From Candidatus Sulfuricurvum sp. RIFRC-1 (GTDB taxonomy: Bacteria; Campylobacterota; Campylobacteria; Campylobacterales; Sulfurimonadaceae): a stretch of 64,000 bases of DNA. Positions 54,422 through 64,000 of the stretch are shown piece after piece. Both the position numbers and the translations under genes were made by a program. The DNA is taken from the NCBI RefSeq assembly GCF_000310245.1, contig NC_020505.1, positions 930,001 to 994,000 on the forward strand, written 5' to 3'. The notes under the pieces were generated by a model, which worked only from the letters and a program-made list of their open reading frames with translations, did no database searches and was not told where the DNA came from. Within the stretch, counting starts at the first letter, position 1; every line of letters begins with the position of its first letter.

Positions 54422-55039
54422 ATGATATTATGTGACATCGGCAATACCTCGGTTGATTTGTTCATGGATGGTAAACGTACCAAGCTTAGTGTAGCTGATT
54501 TTAATCCCGTGACACTTCACGACGATGTCTATTATGTCAGTGTTAATGCTTCTTTGAATGAACGTATTTGTGACCTCATGAATTGGCATGATCTGCGAGC
54601 ATTTATCGACTGGGATAAATACTATTCCACAATGGGAATTGATCGGATCATGGTGTGTGAAGCGGTTAATGAGGGGGTTGTCGTCGATGCGGGGAGTGCC
54701 ATAACGGTTGATTTGATGCGAGATGGTCTCTATCAGGGTGGATTTATTGCGTTAGGGCTTCGTGCAGCTCAGGAAGCGTATTCAAGACTCTCTCCTGCAT
54801 TAAACGTGTCATTTAACTTTGAGGTTGATTTGACTATAATGGCGAAAAATACTCCTGATGCACTCACGGTCGGTTTTTTGGCTCCTTTGATTGAAAAGAT
54901 TGAGCGTCTTGGAAAACCCATTTTCTTGACCGGAGGGGATGCACATCTGTTGTCTCGTTTTTTACCCGAGGCAGTTGTGAGGGAAGATTTGATCTTCCAG
55001 GGGATGAATAAGTTGATAGAAAAAGGTGTTAAATGCTAA
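54422..55039 (+). CDS. coaX: Type III pantothenate kinase
   Basis: The 205-residue ASKHA-fold kinase has the phosphate loop CDIGNTSVDLF (4-14) and a second motif VVDAGSAITVDL (about 88-99) followed by GGFIALGLRA. It makes 4'-phosphopantothenate for coenzyme A without feedback inhibition. It is slightly shorter than many homologues, as usual in Campylobacterota. It overlaps hisG by seven bases. Confidence 0.92.
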   Translation: MILCDIGNTSVDLFMDGKRTKLSVADFNPVTLHDDVYYVSVNASLNERICDLMNWHDLRAFIDWDKYYSTMGIDRIMVCEAVNEGVVVDAGSAITVDLMRDGLYQGGFIALGLRAAQEAYSRLSPALNVSFNFEVDLTIMAKNTPDALTVGFLAPLIEKIERLGKPIFLTGGDAHLLSRFLPEAVVREDLIFQGMNKLIEKGVKC

Positions 55040-55650
55040 GTGTCGCACTCCCAAAAGGGCGAATTGCCGAAGATACGTTGGAAATATTTGAAACGATTTT
55101 CGGAAGCAGTTTTAAATTTGATGATCGCAAATTGATCCTTCAGACCGAAAATTTTAAATTTTTGTTGGTACGTAATCAGGATGTTGCAACCTATGTCTAT
55201 CACCAAGCGGCCGATATCGGTGTCGTAGGTCTCGATACTCTTGAAGAGCAGGGGTTGGATGTGATCCGCCTTTTGGACCTGCAAAAAGGGAAATGCCGTG
55301 TTGCGATCGGGATGCGTGCGGGGGAAAAACCGGACTTTACCAAAAGCGAAATAAAAGTCGCGACCAAAATGGTGAACATTACCAAGCGCTATTTTGCCGA
55401 ACGTGCGGTAGCCGCCGATATTATCAAACTCTACGGTTCCATTGAACTTGCTCCCCTCGTCGGGCTTGCCGATATGATTGTCGATGTCGTCGAAACGGGC
55501 AGTACGATGAAACAAAATGGATTGGAAGTGGTTGAAACAATTATGGAATCAACCACCCATCTGATCGCCAATAAAAACAGTTTTTTCGAGAAAAAAAGTG
55601 AGATATTAGATATTTACGAAAAAATAAACGCTCTTTTGTACGGAAAATAA
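55033..55650 (+). CDS. hisG: ATP phosphoribosyltransferase, short form
   Basis: The 205-residue enzyme opens SVALPKGRIAEDTLEIF and contains IGVVGLDTLEEQG and the PRPP-binding VDVVETGSTMKQNGLEV. It starts histidine synthesis. The short form lacks the C-terminal regulatory domain and normally needs HisZ, which is not in this window. It is coupled to coaX by a seven-base overlap. Confidence 0.95.
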   Translation: MLSVALPKGRIAEDTLEIFETIFGSSFKFDDRKLILQTENFKFLLVRNQDVATYVYHQAADIGVVGLDTLEEQGLDVIRLLDLQKGKCRVAIGMRAGEKPDFTKSEIKVATKMVNITKRYFAERAVAADIIKLYGSIELAPLVGLADMIVDVVETGSTMKQNGLEVVETIMESTTHLIANKNSFFEKKSEILDIYEKINALLYGK

Positions 55651-55716
55651 TTAAGCAATTCACAATTGATTAACAAATACTATTTACAATACTGAAAATT
55701 AACAAAGGATATTAAA

Positions 55717-56232
55717 ATGTCAAAGATTATTTTACCTGTTGCTTTATCGGTGCTTTTTTCTACGTCAGCGGTAATGGCGGAGAATTTTTCGACGGTTGAA
55801 TACGTTAACGTGATACGATCAACGCCTAACTACTCAACGATTCAAGAAGAGGTTCCTAGCCAAAAGTGCTACGACGTACAAGAGCAAGTCAGTTCGGGCG
55901 GAACGAACAATGATGTTATCGGTGCTGTTGTCGGAGGTGCTTTAGGCGGTGTTCTAGGACATCAAGTCGGCGGCGGAAAAGGTAAAACGGCGGCAACTGT
56001 CGGTGGAGCGGTGCTCGGAACGCTAGCCGGTCAAAACGTAGGGAGCAAGTACAATACCCCTTCTTCAACAACGTATCAAACCGTTCGCAAATGTGAGAAT
56101 ATTACAACTGTAAAAACCCGTCAAGTAGTGGATGGCTATATCAATTACGCCAAATTTAAGGGAAGAGAAATCAGTGTCGAGAGCAATAGCGCATTGAAAC
56201 AGATTCCTGTTACCGTCACCTACAGCTATTAA
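55717..56232 (+). CDS. Glycine-zipper 2TM outer-membrane-type protein
   Basis: The 171-residue protein has a signal peptide (about 1-21, ending VMA) and a glycine zipper (about 66-110) typical of the Rickettsia 17-kDa antigen family. That region has the repeated pattern VGGALGGVLGHQVGGG. The C-terminal beta-rich part has a Cys at about 126. These proteins are envelope structural components of unclear function. A ribosome site AAAGGAT precedes the ATG, and a hairpin terminator follows the stop. Confidence 0.85.
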   Translation: MSKIILPVALSVLFSTSAVMAENFSTVEYVNVIRSTPNYSTIQEEVPSQKCYDVQEQVSSGGTNNDVIGAVVGGALGGVLGHQVGGGKGKTAATVGGAVLGTLAGQNVGSKYNTPSSTTYQTVRKCENITTVKTRQVVDGYINYAKFKGREISVESNSALKQIPVTVTYSY

Positions 56233-56238
56233 TTTTCT

Positions 56239-56262
56239 CTAAGCCTCCTAAAAAGGGCTTAG
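56239..56262 (+). terminator. Hairpin terminator after the glycine-zipper gene
   Basis: CTAAGCC and GGCTTAG form a seven-base-pair stem with a ten-base loop, followed by a T-rich run (ATTTCCTCTTT). It lies seven bases after the stop codon and before the gap promoter region. Confidence 0.65.
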
Positions 56263-56340
56263 ATTTCCTCTTTATAACCATCTTTTTAAAGTTTTTTCGT
56301 TAAAATCAATCATATTATTTTATTATTTTCAGGAGTCTAT

Positions 56341-57336
56341 ATGGCACTCAAAGTGGCAATCAACGGCACAGGAAGAATTGGAATTATCGTCGCTAAGATT
56401 ATTGCTGAACGCAGTGACATTGAATTAGTAGCATTGAATACGACGGCAAAGCCTGAAATGCTTGAATATCTTTTGAAATTTGACAGTGTACATCGCGGTA
56501 TCGATGCAAAAGTAATCGATGAAAACACCATAGCAATCGCAGGTAAAAACGTTCGTATGTTCCGTGAACGCGATATCGACAAAGTTGATTTCGGCAGTAC
56601 GGGAGCTGAAGTGGTTATTGAGTGTACGGGTGTCTTTTTGGATCAGGAGAGCTGTCAAAAACACTTGAAAAACGGGATCAAAAAAGTCATTATGTCAGCA
56701 CCTGCGAAAGACGATTCTCCGACATACGTTTACGGAGTTAACTCAGATGCGTACAAAGGAGAAGCGATTATCTCTAATGCCAGCTGTACGACCAACTGTT
56801 TAGGGCCGATTTGTAAAGTTTTGGATGATGCATTCGGTATCGAAAATGGGCTTATGACAACAATTCATTCTTATACAAACGATCAAAATATTTTGGATGT
56901 TAAACACTCTAAAGATCCCCGCCGTGCACGTGCTGCGGCGCTCAATATGATTCCTACCTCAACCGGTGCGGCAAAAGCGATCGGCAAAGTTATGCCTCAA
57001 TTGCTCGGCAAACTCAACGGTTATGCGATGCGAGTACCGACACCGGATGTATCGGTTGTCGATTTGACTGTCAACCTCAAAAAAGAGGTGACTAAAGAGG
57101 ATATTCATGCAGCATTTACTACGGCAGCAGAAGGTGCTTTTAACGGTCTGATTGAAGTGGATAATGATAAGCGTGTATCCTGTGATTTTGTTGGTTCAAC
57201 CTACAGTTCCACTTATGTACCGGATATGACCAGTGTTGTGGATGGACATACCGTGAAAGTATTGGCTTGGTATGATAATGAGTGGGGATACAGTAGTCGT
57301 CTTGTTGACATGACCGTTCTTATCGGTACACATTAA
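56341..57336 (+). CDS. gap: Glyceraldehyde-3-phosphate dehydrogenase
   Basis: The 331-residue enzyme has the NAD-binding start VAINGTGRIG (Thr in place of the usual Phe), the catalytic SNASCTTNCLGP with its Cys, and WYDNEWGYSSRLVDM. It works in gluconeogenesis or glycolysis in the cytoplasm. AGGAG precedes the ATG. The stop codon overlaps the pgi start by one base, so the two form an operon of central carbon metabolism. Confidence 0.96.
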   Translation: MALKVAINGTGRIGIIVAKIIAERSDIELVALNTTAKPEMLEYLLKFDSVHRGIDAKVIDENTIAIAGKNVRMFRERDIDKVDFGSTGAEVVIECTGVFLDQESCQKHLKNGIKKVIMSAPAKDDSPTYVYGVNSDAYKGEAIISNASCTTNCLGPICKVLDDAFGIENGLMTTIHSYTNDQNILDVKHSKDPRRARAAALNMIPTSTGAAKAIGKVMPQLLGKLNGYAMRVPTPDVSVVDLTVNLKKEVTKEDIHAAFTTAAEGAFNGLIEVDNDKRVSCDFVGSTYSSTYVPDMTSVVDGHTVKVLAWYDNEWGYSSRLVDMTVLIGTH

Positions 57337-58574
57337 TGCTTAAGTACTCAAACTATTTCGAATGCAGCGGGCTTGACCCTCAAACTCTTGAAAAAGGGTT
57401 TGAAGCGGTTCGTCACGAAGCAGATTCCGGAGAGATTGGGTACTATCATCTTCCTCGTTCTTCGCAATTGATTGTTGAAGAGCTAAAAACGATCTATCAT
57501 GATACCGATCGTCGCTTTAATACGATTGCCATAATTGGGATCGGGGGATCATCTTTGGGGATAAAAGCGATTGAACGACTTTTGCGTCCCAGTACTCCGA
57601 ATGCTAAGAAATTGATTTATCTTGAAAATTCTGATCCTATCAGTATTATGCAGGAGATGAAGCAAATTGATAAGTTCCGCACTCTTTTTATTGTCATTTC
57701 AAAATCGGGCGGAACGGTCGAAACCCTCTCTATCTTCAAGCGGCTCATAGTGAGTTTTGAATTGCCTTTGGAAAACTCTGATCAGATTTACATTGTCAGT
57801 GATGGGGACTCTATTCTTTCACATTTTGCGGATGAAAATAAACTTCGACGTTTTGTGATTCCCGCAAACGTCGGTGGACGGTTTTCGGTTCTCAGTGCTG
57901 TCGGGATGGTTCCTCTCACCTTGGCCGGTTTTGATACGGGAGCTATACTCAAAGGAGCAGAAAGTTTTTTAGAGCAGTTCTGGAATCGTGAAGAAGATCA
58001 TATGCTCCAAAAAGCGGCTTTCTATGTGACCCACAGCGATCAATACCCCATGAATGTATTATTTGCCTATTCCGATACGTTTGAAGAGTTTGGTAAATGG
58101 GTGGTTCAACTTTGGGGTGAATCATTGGGTAAGCGTAATACGAGAGGTGAGCGGGTAGGATTAACGCCTATCTCTTTGATCGGATCAGTCGATCAGCACT
58201 CCTTTTTGCAGTTGATTATTGAAGGACCTTTGAATAAAACGGTCACCTTCATGCATATTGAACATTCGGAAGATCATTTGATGATTCCTGAACTCTCTCT
58301 CAAGCATTTGGAAAAAAGTGATTTTGTAAACGGTAAAAGTTTTAATGAACTCATTAATGCTCAATGTCAAGCAACGATGCAAAGTGTTTTACAAAGCGGT
58401 GTCAGTGTGGATGAGATTGCATGGAAACAAATCGATGAAGGTTCTGTGGGAGAGTTGATTCTCTATTATGAGTTACTCACCTCACTTAGCGGAGCACTTT
58501 TGGAAATTCGTACGTATGATCAACCGGGTGTCGAAATTGGAAAGCAGATATTGGCTGGATATTTTCACTCGTAA
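57336..58574 (+). CDS. pgi: Glucose-6-phosphate isomerase
   Basis: The 412-residue protein has the isomerase signatures IGIGGSSLGIKAIERLL (about 68-84), FIVISKSGGTVETLSIF and the C-terminal glutamine and lysine segments. It interconverts glucose 6-phosphate and fructose 6-phosphate. It is shorter than the roughly 550-residue E. coli enzyme but within the range of Campylobacterota. Its stop codon lies inside the bidirectional terminator hairpin shared with the convergent chemoreceptor gene. Confidence 0.93.
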   Translation: MLKYSNYFECSGLDPQTLEKGFEAVRHEADSGEIGYYHLPRSSQLIVEELKTIYHDTDRRFNTIAIIGIGGSSLGIKAIERLLRPSTPNAKKLIYLENSDPISIMQEMKQIDKFRTLFIVISKSGGTVETLSIFKRLIVSFELPLENSDQIYIVSDGDSILSHFADENKLRRFVIPANVGGRFSVLSAVGMVPLTLAGFDTGAILKGAESFLEQFWNREEDHMLQKAAFYVTHSDQYPMNVLFAYSDTFEEFGKWVVQLWGESLGKRNTRGERVGLTPISLIGSVDQHSFLQLIIEGPLNKTVTFMHIEHSEDHLMIPELSLKHLEKSDFVNGKSFNELINAQCQATMQSVLQSGVSVDEIAWKQIDEGSVGELILYYELLTSLSGALLEIRTYDQPGVEIGKQILAGYFHS

Positions 58575-58596
58575 AACGTTCAATTAAGAACGTTTT
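58573..58596. terminator. Bidirectional terminator containing two stop codons
   Basis: AAAACGTTC and GAACGTTTT make a perfect nine-base-pair stem with a six-base AATTAA loop. The stem ends in a T-run on both strands. The stop of pgi (58572-58574) and that of the convergent chemoreceptor gene (58584-58586) fall at its edge and in its loop. Confidence 0.75.
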
Positions 58597-60035
58597 AGGC
58601 AAATTTCTTCTTCAGATTCTTGGATTAAATTATCCATCAAACCAAAGAGTAAAAGGCTGGCACTCTCCATAGCTTTGAAATTTTCAATAATGCTGTCTTG
58701 ATGATAGATAGTTTGATCTTCTTTTTCGACGTATACTAAATTACTATGTACCATATTATGAACTATGGCATGCGGTGCTTCGATTCCTTTGAAGCTCGCC
58801 AGATGTGAAAATCTCTCTTTTCCGGAACCGGTTTCATACCATTTGCCTAGACGACAGCTGTGATGATCGCTGAACGACTGTTCTATTTGGCCGTGAACAA
58901 TAGTTTTATACGCGTTGGACTTAAACATAATATGATCGATTTTAGCCAATGTGACAAAGGTTGTGTTTTCAATAACGGTTGCTTGTCGGGCTGTGGTTTG
59001 AGCATCTTTGTTAAAGGTATTAAGGGTAAAGCGGAACGATTCGATGGCACTACTGGACTCACTGGCGATGTCATTCATGTCTTCAGCATTACTATGTATT
59101 TCAGTCGTCTCTTGTTGAAGCGTTTGAACCGCAATGGCGATTTCTCCGGTTGCTTTTTGGGTACGCTCAGCCAGTTTGCGAACTTCATCGGCAACGACGG
59201 CAAATCCTCGACCATGTTCACCGGCTCGTGCTGCTTCGATCGCAGCGTTAAGGGCTAGCAGATTCGTTTGATCGGCGATATCTTTAATCAAATTGACAAC
59301 GGAGGTAATTTCAGAGGTTTTTTCATTGAGTGAATTGATTGCATCTGCAGAGATTTGTACCAACTCGATGAGACGGCTCAGTTTCATAATAATTTCTTCG
59401 AGTTCCTCAACTGTTTCAGAAGAGTTTTTCGAGGTGGCTTGACTGATTTTGGTGATGTTTCCAAGTCGTATAATGGTATTTTGAAGATCTTTTTGGATGA
59501 CTTCTAAGCCTCCGCCGACACCTGAACCAATTTGTCCGATAGTACTGTTAAGTACCGATTTTTGGATATGTAAATAGGTGGAGTGCATGGAAGAAATTGC
59601 CTTATTGACAAATGCACTGGCCTCTTTAAATTCTCCTTGCAGTCCCTGAAGATTAATATGACGGTAAAATTCATCACGGCTTGATGCTTCCACGCTGGCT
59701 CTGATTTCACGTATAAATACTTCGGTCTGATCCAACATATTATTGGTATTCCAGCATAGATCATTGAGCTCACCGTAATCTTTAATGTGAGAAATACGGT
59801 TTTCTAGATTTCCTTTTTCTGCCCCTTTGATGACGGTTGCGACTTCACTGATAGTCTCTTGGGTTTTTCGTATATTGATAAAAACGAACCAAGCCAACGC
59901 AAAGTTCGCAATATTGATCAGACGTATCCAACTCCAGCCATATAAAAATATTTCGATAATTAACGCAACGACAAATAAAATGATTGACGCAATATTGGCG
60001 TATTGAACTTTAGAGAGAGAGGATAAATTCGTCAT
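58584..60035 (-). CDS. Methyl-accepting chemotaxis protein with CZB domain (CetA-like)
   Basis: The 483-residue protein has two closely spaced membrane helices (about 14-33 and 38-52) with almost no periplasmic loop, a HAMP-like region, the chemoreceptor signalling hairpin ([32 protein letters not shown], about 255-290) and a C-terminal zinc-binding CZB domain with [10 protein letters not shown]. The lack of a periplasmic sensor and the PAS gene directly upstream resemble the CetA/CetB energy-taxis pair of Campylobacter. The gene overlaps the PAS gene by 26 bases, with AAAGGT supporting this start. Confidence 0.87.
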   Translation of the reverse strand: MTNLSSLSKVQYANIASIILFVVALIIEIFLYGWSWIRLINIANFALAWFVFINIRKTQETISEVATVIKGAEKGNLENRISHIKDYGELNDLCWNTNNMLDQTEVFIREIRASVEASSRDEFYRHINLQGLQGEFKEASAFVNKAISSMHSTYLHIQKSVLNSTIGQIGSGVGGGLEVIQKDLQNTIIRLGNITKISQATSKNSSETVEELEEIIMKLSRLIELVQISADAINSLNEKTSEITSVVNLIKDIADQTNLLALNAAIEAARAGEHGRGFAVVADEVRKLAERTQKATGEIAIAVQTLQQETTEIHSNAEDMNDIASESSSAIESFRFTLNTFNKDAQTTARQATVIENTTFVTLAKIDHIMFKSNAYKTIVHGQIEQSFSDHHSCRLGKWYETGSGKERFSHLASFKGIEAPHAIVHNMVHSNLVYVEKEDQTIYHQDSIIENFKAMESASLLLFGLMDNLIQESEEEICLKRS

Positions 60036-60498
60036 AGCTGATACCTTTGTCTTTTAATAATTCATTGAGTGCTGCTTCAGATGCATTTACTCCACCATTT
60101 CGTTCTTTTTGCAGAAGCATAGAATAAAGTGGCTTGATCACATTTAATGCTTTCTGAGAGGGCTTGCGCCGCACGGAGTGATAGTTGCTGATGGATCGAT
60201 TCGAATCAAAAGAGGGGGTCACATGGGCAAATACCCAATAATAATCTCCATTTTTTGTCTTATTTTTGACATAGGCGAAAATTTCTTGACCTGCTTTGAT
60301 ACGGTTCCAAAGTAATTTGAAAATTACAGCGGGCATATCTTCATGACGCAATATGTTATGGGGCTTATCAATGAGCTCAAGTTCCGAATATTCCGACATC
60401 TTAATAAAGAGTGAATTTCCATAGGTGATTTTACCGCTTAGATCGGTTTTGGAAACGATAAATTCTTCGTCTCCAAATGTTAATTCCTGATTTGCCAT
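60010..60498 (-). CDS. PAS-domain energy-taxis sensor (CetB/Aer-like)
   Basis: The 162-residue protein is mostly one PAS domain of the Aer type (about 10-120). It opens [20 protein letters not shown] and has [20 protein letters not shown] and [13 protein letters not shown], which fit FAD-binding Aer/CetB PAS domains. It likely senses cellular redox state and signals through the co-encoded chemoreceptor. GAGGAT precedes the ATG. FAD binding is inferred. Confidence 0.87.
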   Translation of the reverse strand: MANQELTFGDEEFIVSKTDLSGKITYGNSLFIKMSEYSELELIDKPHNILRHEDMPAVIFKLLWNRIKAGQEIFAYVKNKTKNGDYYWVFAHVTPSFDSNRSISNYHSVRRKPSQKALNVIKPLYSMLLQKERNGGVNASEAALNELLKDKGISYDEFILSL

Positions 60499-60541
60499 TA
60501 CAATCCTCGTACGTATAATAAAATAATATAAACAGTTTATG

Positions 60542-61894
60542 TTAGTCTAACAGCCATTTCCTGAATGTTTTCCCTTTTATGGGACGATTTACAAATTTTT
60601 GATAAATATTTTCTGCTTTGTTACGAGGAATTGCTACATAGCTGAGATGATCGAGTTGATCAATTTTCCCAATCTCTTCTTGCGTTAATCCACATTCATT
60701 GATAAGTGCACCGACAATATCACCTGCGCGTAGTTTCTCTTTTTTTCCTGCATCGATACAAATAGTGCGCATCAACGTCTCAATGGAAAACCTTTCTCGA
60801 ATATCAGGAAGCTCTATTGGAGTGATAGGGCGTTTTAAATCCAAGAAACGCTCATACTGGTGGTGGTTAACAAGTGTGATGGCAATACCGTTTTTCCCGG
60901 CACGTCCGGTTCTTCCGATACGATGGGTATAGCGTTCGTTTTGGATAGGAACTTCGTAGTTGATGATGGCATCAAGACCTTCAATGTCGATTCCTCGTCC
61001 CGCGACATCAGTGGCGACGAGAATAGGGGCACTTAAGTTACGAAATTGGATGATCGCTTCATTACGGTCAAACTGTTCCATATCACCGTGCAGTGTTAGA
61101 ACATGTATTCCTATACGGTTAAGATCCTCACACAAAGCATTTGCATCCACTTTGGTATTACAGAAAATGATCGTATTGGTAATTCCGTGAAGATGGAGTA
61201 CTTTTGCGATTGCGGGGAGTTTGTCGTTACACAGATAGGCTATTTCTTCGATTTTCGGTTTACTGATCGTATGTGCAGTTTGAAGCATAACCGGAGCTTT
61301 CATAAACTCCGATGTGATCGTTTGAATCGAATCGGGAAACGTAGCTGAAAAAAGGAGAGTTTGGCGTGATGGGGGAGTAAAACCCAAGATCGAGGTAATA
61401 TCTTCGATAAATCCCATATCGATCATTTGATCGGCTTCATCCAAAACTACGGTTTGTATTTGTGCCGTATCAAAGGCATCCATTTGAAGAAGTTTTAAAA
61501 CACGCCCCGGAGTACCGACGATAATATGGGCTCCGTGTTTGAGTGAATGGAGCTGTCCACGCATTGGGACACCGCCGCAGAGGGTGAGAATCTTGATATT
61601 GCCAATTTCAGAAGCGAGTGAACGGAGTACTTTTGCCACTTGTTCGGCAAGTTCGCGGGTAGGGCAGAGGATAAGGGATTGGATACCGAATGATTTTGGG
61701 TTAATCGGGTTCAAAACTCCCAAACCAAAAGCCAAAGTTTTTCCGCTTCCGGTTGCTGCTTGAGCAATACAATCTTTTTTGTCTAAAATGACAGGAAGAG
61801 AAGTGGACTGAATCGGGGTCATTGTGGTGAATTCAAGGCGTTTTAATGCCTCTTTCAGAGGTGCGCGTAACGCTAAGGGGTCGAATGAGGACAT
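60542..61894 (-). CDS. dbpA: ATP-dependent RNA helicase DbpA
   Basis: The 450-residue DEAD-box helicase has Q motif TMTPIQSTSLP, Walker A AATGSGKTLA, VLDEADQMIDMGF, LFSATFP and HRIGRTGRAG. A C-terminal DbpA RNA-binding domain (about 375-450, KEKLRAGDIVGALI...) sets it apart from RhlE at 24307. DbpA targets helix 92 of 23S rRNA in large-subunit assembly. No strong ribosome site is visible. Confidence 0.93.
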   Translation of the reverse strand: MSSFDPLALRAPLKEALKRLEFTTMTPIQSTSLPVILDKKDCIAQAATGSGKTLAFGLGVLNPINPKSFGIQSLILCPTRELAEQVAKVLRSLASEIGNIKILTLCGGVPMRGQLHSLKHGAHIIVGTPGRVLKLLQMDAFDTAQIQTVVLDEADQMIDMGFIEDITSILGFTPPSRQTLLFSATFPDSIQTITSEFMKAPVMLQTAHTISKPKIEEIAYLCNDKLPAIAKVLHLHGITNTIIFCNTKVDANALCEDLNRIGIHVLTLHGDMEQFDRNEAIIQFRNLSAPILVATDVAGRGIDIEGLDAIINYEVPIQNERYTHRIGRTGRAGKNGIAITLVNHHQYERFLDLKRPITPIELPDIRERFSIETLMRTICIDAGKKEKLRAGDIVGALINECGLTQEEIGKIDQLDHLSYVAIPRNKAENIYQKFVNRPIKGKTFRKWLLD

Positions 61895-61948
61895 TGTGTC
61901 GCTTTGTATTATAGATAGGAAATTATAGCGTAGTATTGAGGTTTTCTT

Positions 61949-62002
61949 CGTTCGTGGTGAGCTTGTCGAACCATGAGCCCTTCGACAGGCTCAGGGCGAA
62001 CG
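61949..62002. repeat. Dispersed palindromic repeat, full copy
   Basis: This 54-base element opens CGTTCGTGGTGAGC and closes GCTCAGGGCGAACG; the ends pair into a long hairpin. It lies between the acnB stop and the dbpA start, both on the minus strand, nine bases from the acnB end. It is related to copies at 20384-20416 and 48209-48265. Confidence 0.85.
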
Positions 62003-62010
62003 GACTAAAA

Positions 62011-64000
62011 TTATACCGCTTTGATGGTAACGCCGTATTTTTCTTCCGCAACGTTACGTGCTTGAAGTGTGTACGAAGAGATTTCGTTAAAGTTAAGATA
62101 TTTATACACTTGATCCGCTTTTCCTGCCAATTTTTCAGGAACGATACTCATGTATTCCGCTACGGTTGGGATACGTCCAAGTTTAGCACATACGGATGCA
62201 AGCTCAGCACTTCCGAGATAAACTTGAGTCCCTTTTCCTAAACGGTTATCGAAGTTACGAGTTGATGTTGAAAATACGGTTGAACCTTCGCGTGAACTCG
62301 CTTGGTTCCCCATACAGAGTGAACATCCCGGAACTTCGGTTTGTGCTGCGATTGCTTTATAAACGTCGTAGTACCCCTCGTTGATGAGTTGCTGCTCATC
62401 CATACGGGTCGGTGGTACGATCCAGAATTTTTCAACAGCGATTTTACCTTCGCCGCGCATTACTTCACCTGCCGCACGATAGTGACCGATGTTGGTCATA
62501 CAGCTGCCAAGGAATACTTCGTTGATTTCAGTACCTGCAACATCGCTGAGCAATTTAACATTATCCGGATCATTAGGACATGCCAAGATCGGCTCTGTTA
62601 CTTCTGCGAGATCGATTTCGATGATTGCCGCGTATTCCGCATCGGCATCCGGTTCCATCAACGTCGGAGCGGCTAACCACTCTTTCATTTTATCGGCACG
62701 GCGTTGCAATGTACGTGCATCTTCATACCCGTCAGCTACCATCGCTTCGATCAATGTAACGTTTGATTTTAGGTACTCGATTACCGGTTCTTTGTTCAGA
62801 CGGACGGTACACGCCGCCGCTGAACGCTCAGCCGATGCGTCAGAGAGTTCGAACGCTTGTTCTACTTTCATGTTCGGAAGACCTTCGATCTCCAATACAC
62901 GTCCGTTGAAAATGTTCTTTTTCCCTTTTTTCTCAACCGTTAAAAGACCTGCTTTGATAGCGTAATAAGGGATTGCATTAACCAAGTCACGAAGTGTGAT
63001 ACCCGCTTGCATCTCCCCTTTGAAACGTACCAATACTGATTCTGGCATTTCAAGAGGCATTGCACCGGTAACACCTGCGAACGCTACAAGACCTGAACCC
63101 GCAGGGAAACTCACACCGATTGGGAAACGAGTATGGCTATCACCACCTGTTCCAACGGTATCAGGGAGAACCATGCGGTTCAACCACGAGTGGATAACAC
63201 CGTCCGCAGGACGAAGAGCGACACCGCTGCGTGAGCTGATGAATGCCGGCAAAGTTGCGTGCAATTTCACGTCGGATGGTTTTGGATACGCCGCTGTATG
63301 ACAGAACGATTGAAGAACGAAATCTGCTGAGAATCCAAGAGCTGAAAGCTCTTTTATTTCATCACGAGTCATTGGTCCTGTGGTATCTTGGCTACCAACG
63401 GTGCTTGTAACCGGCTCACAATACATACCCGGGCGTACACCCTCCATACCACACGCTTTACCCACCATTTTTTGTGCAAGAGTGTACCCTTTGCCGGTAT
63501 CGGCAGGTTGGATAGGGGTTGCGAAAATGGTTGCCGGAGTCATTCCGAGCGCCGTGCGTGCTTTAGCCGTCAAACCGCGACCGATAATAAGAGGGATACG
63601 TCCGCCTGCACGCACTTCATCTTCGATCGTGTTCGGGCGAAGGGTGAAATTAGCAATAACAGAACCGTTTTTAGTGATAGTTCCCGCTTTTGTATCGATA
63701 TCGAGCACATCGCCTGTTTCCATTTGGCTAACATCGGCTTCGATCGGCAATGCACCGGAGTCTTCACAGGTTGCAAAGAAGATTGGAGCGATAATGCTGC
63801 CAATGACCACACCGCCAGTGCGTTTATTTGGGATGCCGGGGATATCATCACCCATATGCCATTGAACCGAGTTGGCAGCAGATTTACGGCTAGAACCGGT
63901 TCCGACTACGTCACCGACGTACGCAATCTGCATCCCTTTTTCTTTGAGTTCAGCGATTTTAGCAATACCTTCAGGCATTTTTGCACTCAACATGGTTGTT
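62011..64000 (-). CDS. acnB: Aconitate hydratase B, C-terminal part (cut by window end)
   Basis: At least 662 residues are visible and the frame stays open to the window edge, so the N-terminus lies outside. AcnB is normally about 860 residues. The iron-sulfur cluster ligands appear in LGSCMTN and [11 protein letters not shown]. The active-site [16 protein letters not shown] of the swivelled domain 4 precedes them, the order specific to AcnB. It interconverts citrate and isocitrate in the TCA or reverse TCA cycle. Confidence 0.95.
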   Translation of the reverse strand, partial: TTMLSAKMPEGIAKIAELKEKGMQIAYVGDVVGTGSSRKSAANSVQWHMGDDIPGIPNKRTGGVVIGSIIAPIFFATCEDSGALPIEADVSQMETGDVLDIDTKAGTITKNGSVIANFTLRPNTIEDEVRAGGRIPLIIGRGLTAKARTALGMTPATIFATPIQPADTGKGYTLAQKMVGKACGMEGVRPGMYCEPVTSTVGSQDTTGPMTRDEIKELSALGFSADFVLQSFCHTAAYPKPSDVKLHATLPAFISSRSGVALRPADGVIHSWLNRMVLPDTVGTGGDSHTRFPIGVSFPAGSGLVAFAGVTGAMPLEMPESVLVRFKGEMQAGITLRDLVNAIPYYAIKAGLLTVEKKGKKNIFNGRVLEIEGLPNMKVEQAFELSDASAERSAAACTVRLNKEPVIEYLKSNVTLIEAMVADGYEDARTLQRRADKMKEWLAAPTLMEPDADAEYAAIIEIDLAEVTEPILACPNDPDNVKLLSDVAGTEINEVFLGSCMTNIGHYRAAGEVMRGEGKIAVEKFWIVPPTRMDEQQLINEGYYDVYKAIAAQTEVPGCSLCMGNQASSREGSTVFSTSTRNFDNRLGKGTQVYLGSAELASVCAKLGRIPTVAEYMSIVPEKLAGKADQVYKYLNFNEISSYTLQARNVAEEKYGVTIKAV

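Overview
The window is a chromosomal segment of a Gram-negative, flagellated, respiring bacterium. It most resembles the Campylobacterota, close to Sulfuricurvum/Sulfurimonas. Pointers are a fused CcsBA cytochrome c synthase, a DUF1882 protein next to glyA-lysS, a XerH-type recombinase, a CetA/CetB-like energy-taxis pair, a type II DAHP synthase, AcnB, and FliO with a large periplasmic N-terminus beside FliN. The placement is inferred from gene content; no rRNA gene is present. I saw no rRNA, tRNA or CRISPR array. No gap between genes exceeds about 200 bases.

Layout. 1-1.7 kb: flagellar/chemotaxis operon (cheX-like, fliN, fliO; minus). 1.9-9.05 kb: TauE/SafE exporter, uvrA, an HDOD protein and polA (plus). 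9.05-11.1 kb: an accessory island. It holds a 409-bp cassette bounded by inverted 30-bp repeats, an orphan HigA-type antitoxin, and an AT-rich two-gene module (SatD-family protein plus the membrane tail of a DUF3307 protein) flanked by five copies of a strictly 29-bp-periodic palindromic repeat. 11.1-16.8 kb: gdhA, ccsBA and a PAS/PilZ-like protein. 16.8-30.1 kb: a haem-sensor HD-GYP protein, dnaJ, recR, hrpB, a DUF4015 protein, rhlE, arfB, a TetR regulator with a clear operator and divergent target genes, recQ and slyD. 30.3-32.8 kb: M48 protease plus LemA. 32.8-46.7 kb: a very long minus-strand run of overlapping genes, GGDEF-cvpA-fur-lysS-glyA-DUF1882-SPOR-trpE-aroE-modE, then modA-methyltransferase-modD-TOBE-modB-modC behind ModE-type boxes. 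46.8-50.5 kb: type II DAHP synthase, a PerR-like regulator, and gatC-arsC/spx-pilT. 50.6-58.6 kb: YfgM-like/BamB-like pair, xerH, ORF6N-PLD protein, cupin, coaX-hisG, glycine-zipper protein, gap-pgi. 58.6-64 kb: MCP/PAS pair, dbpA and the 3' part of acnB, cut by the window end.

The main functional themes are DNA repair (UvrA, PolA, RecR, RecQ), aromatic amino acid synthesis (DAHP synthase, AroE, TrpE), molybdate uptake and its regulation, c-di-GMP and redox sensing, and RNA helicases. The most interesting part is the 9.78-11.11 kb module: a protein with class III nucleotide cyclase-like motifs fused to a helix-turn-helix, coupled to a small membrane protein and embedded in a split palindromic repeat array that also abuts gdhA. 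Smaller signals are three copies of a dispersed palindromic repeat, several candidate leaderless promoters, a TetR operator, and a bidirectional terminator that contains both stop codons of convergent genes.
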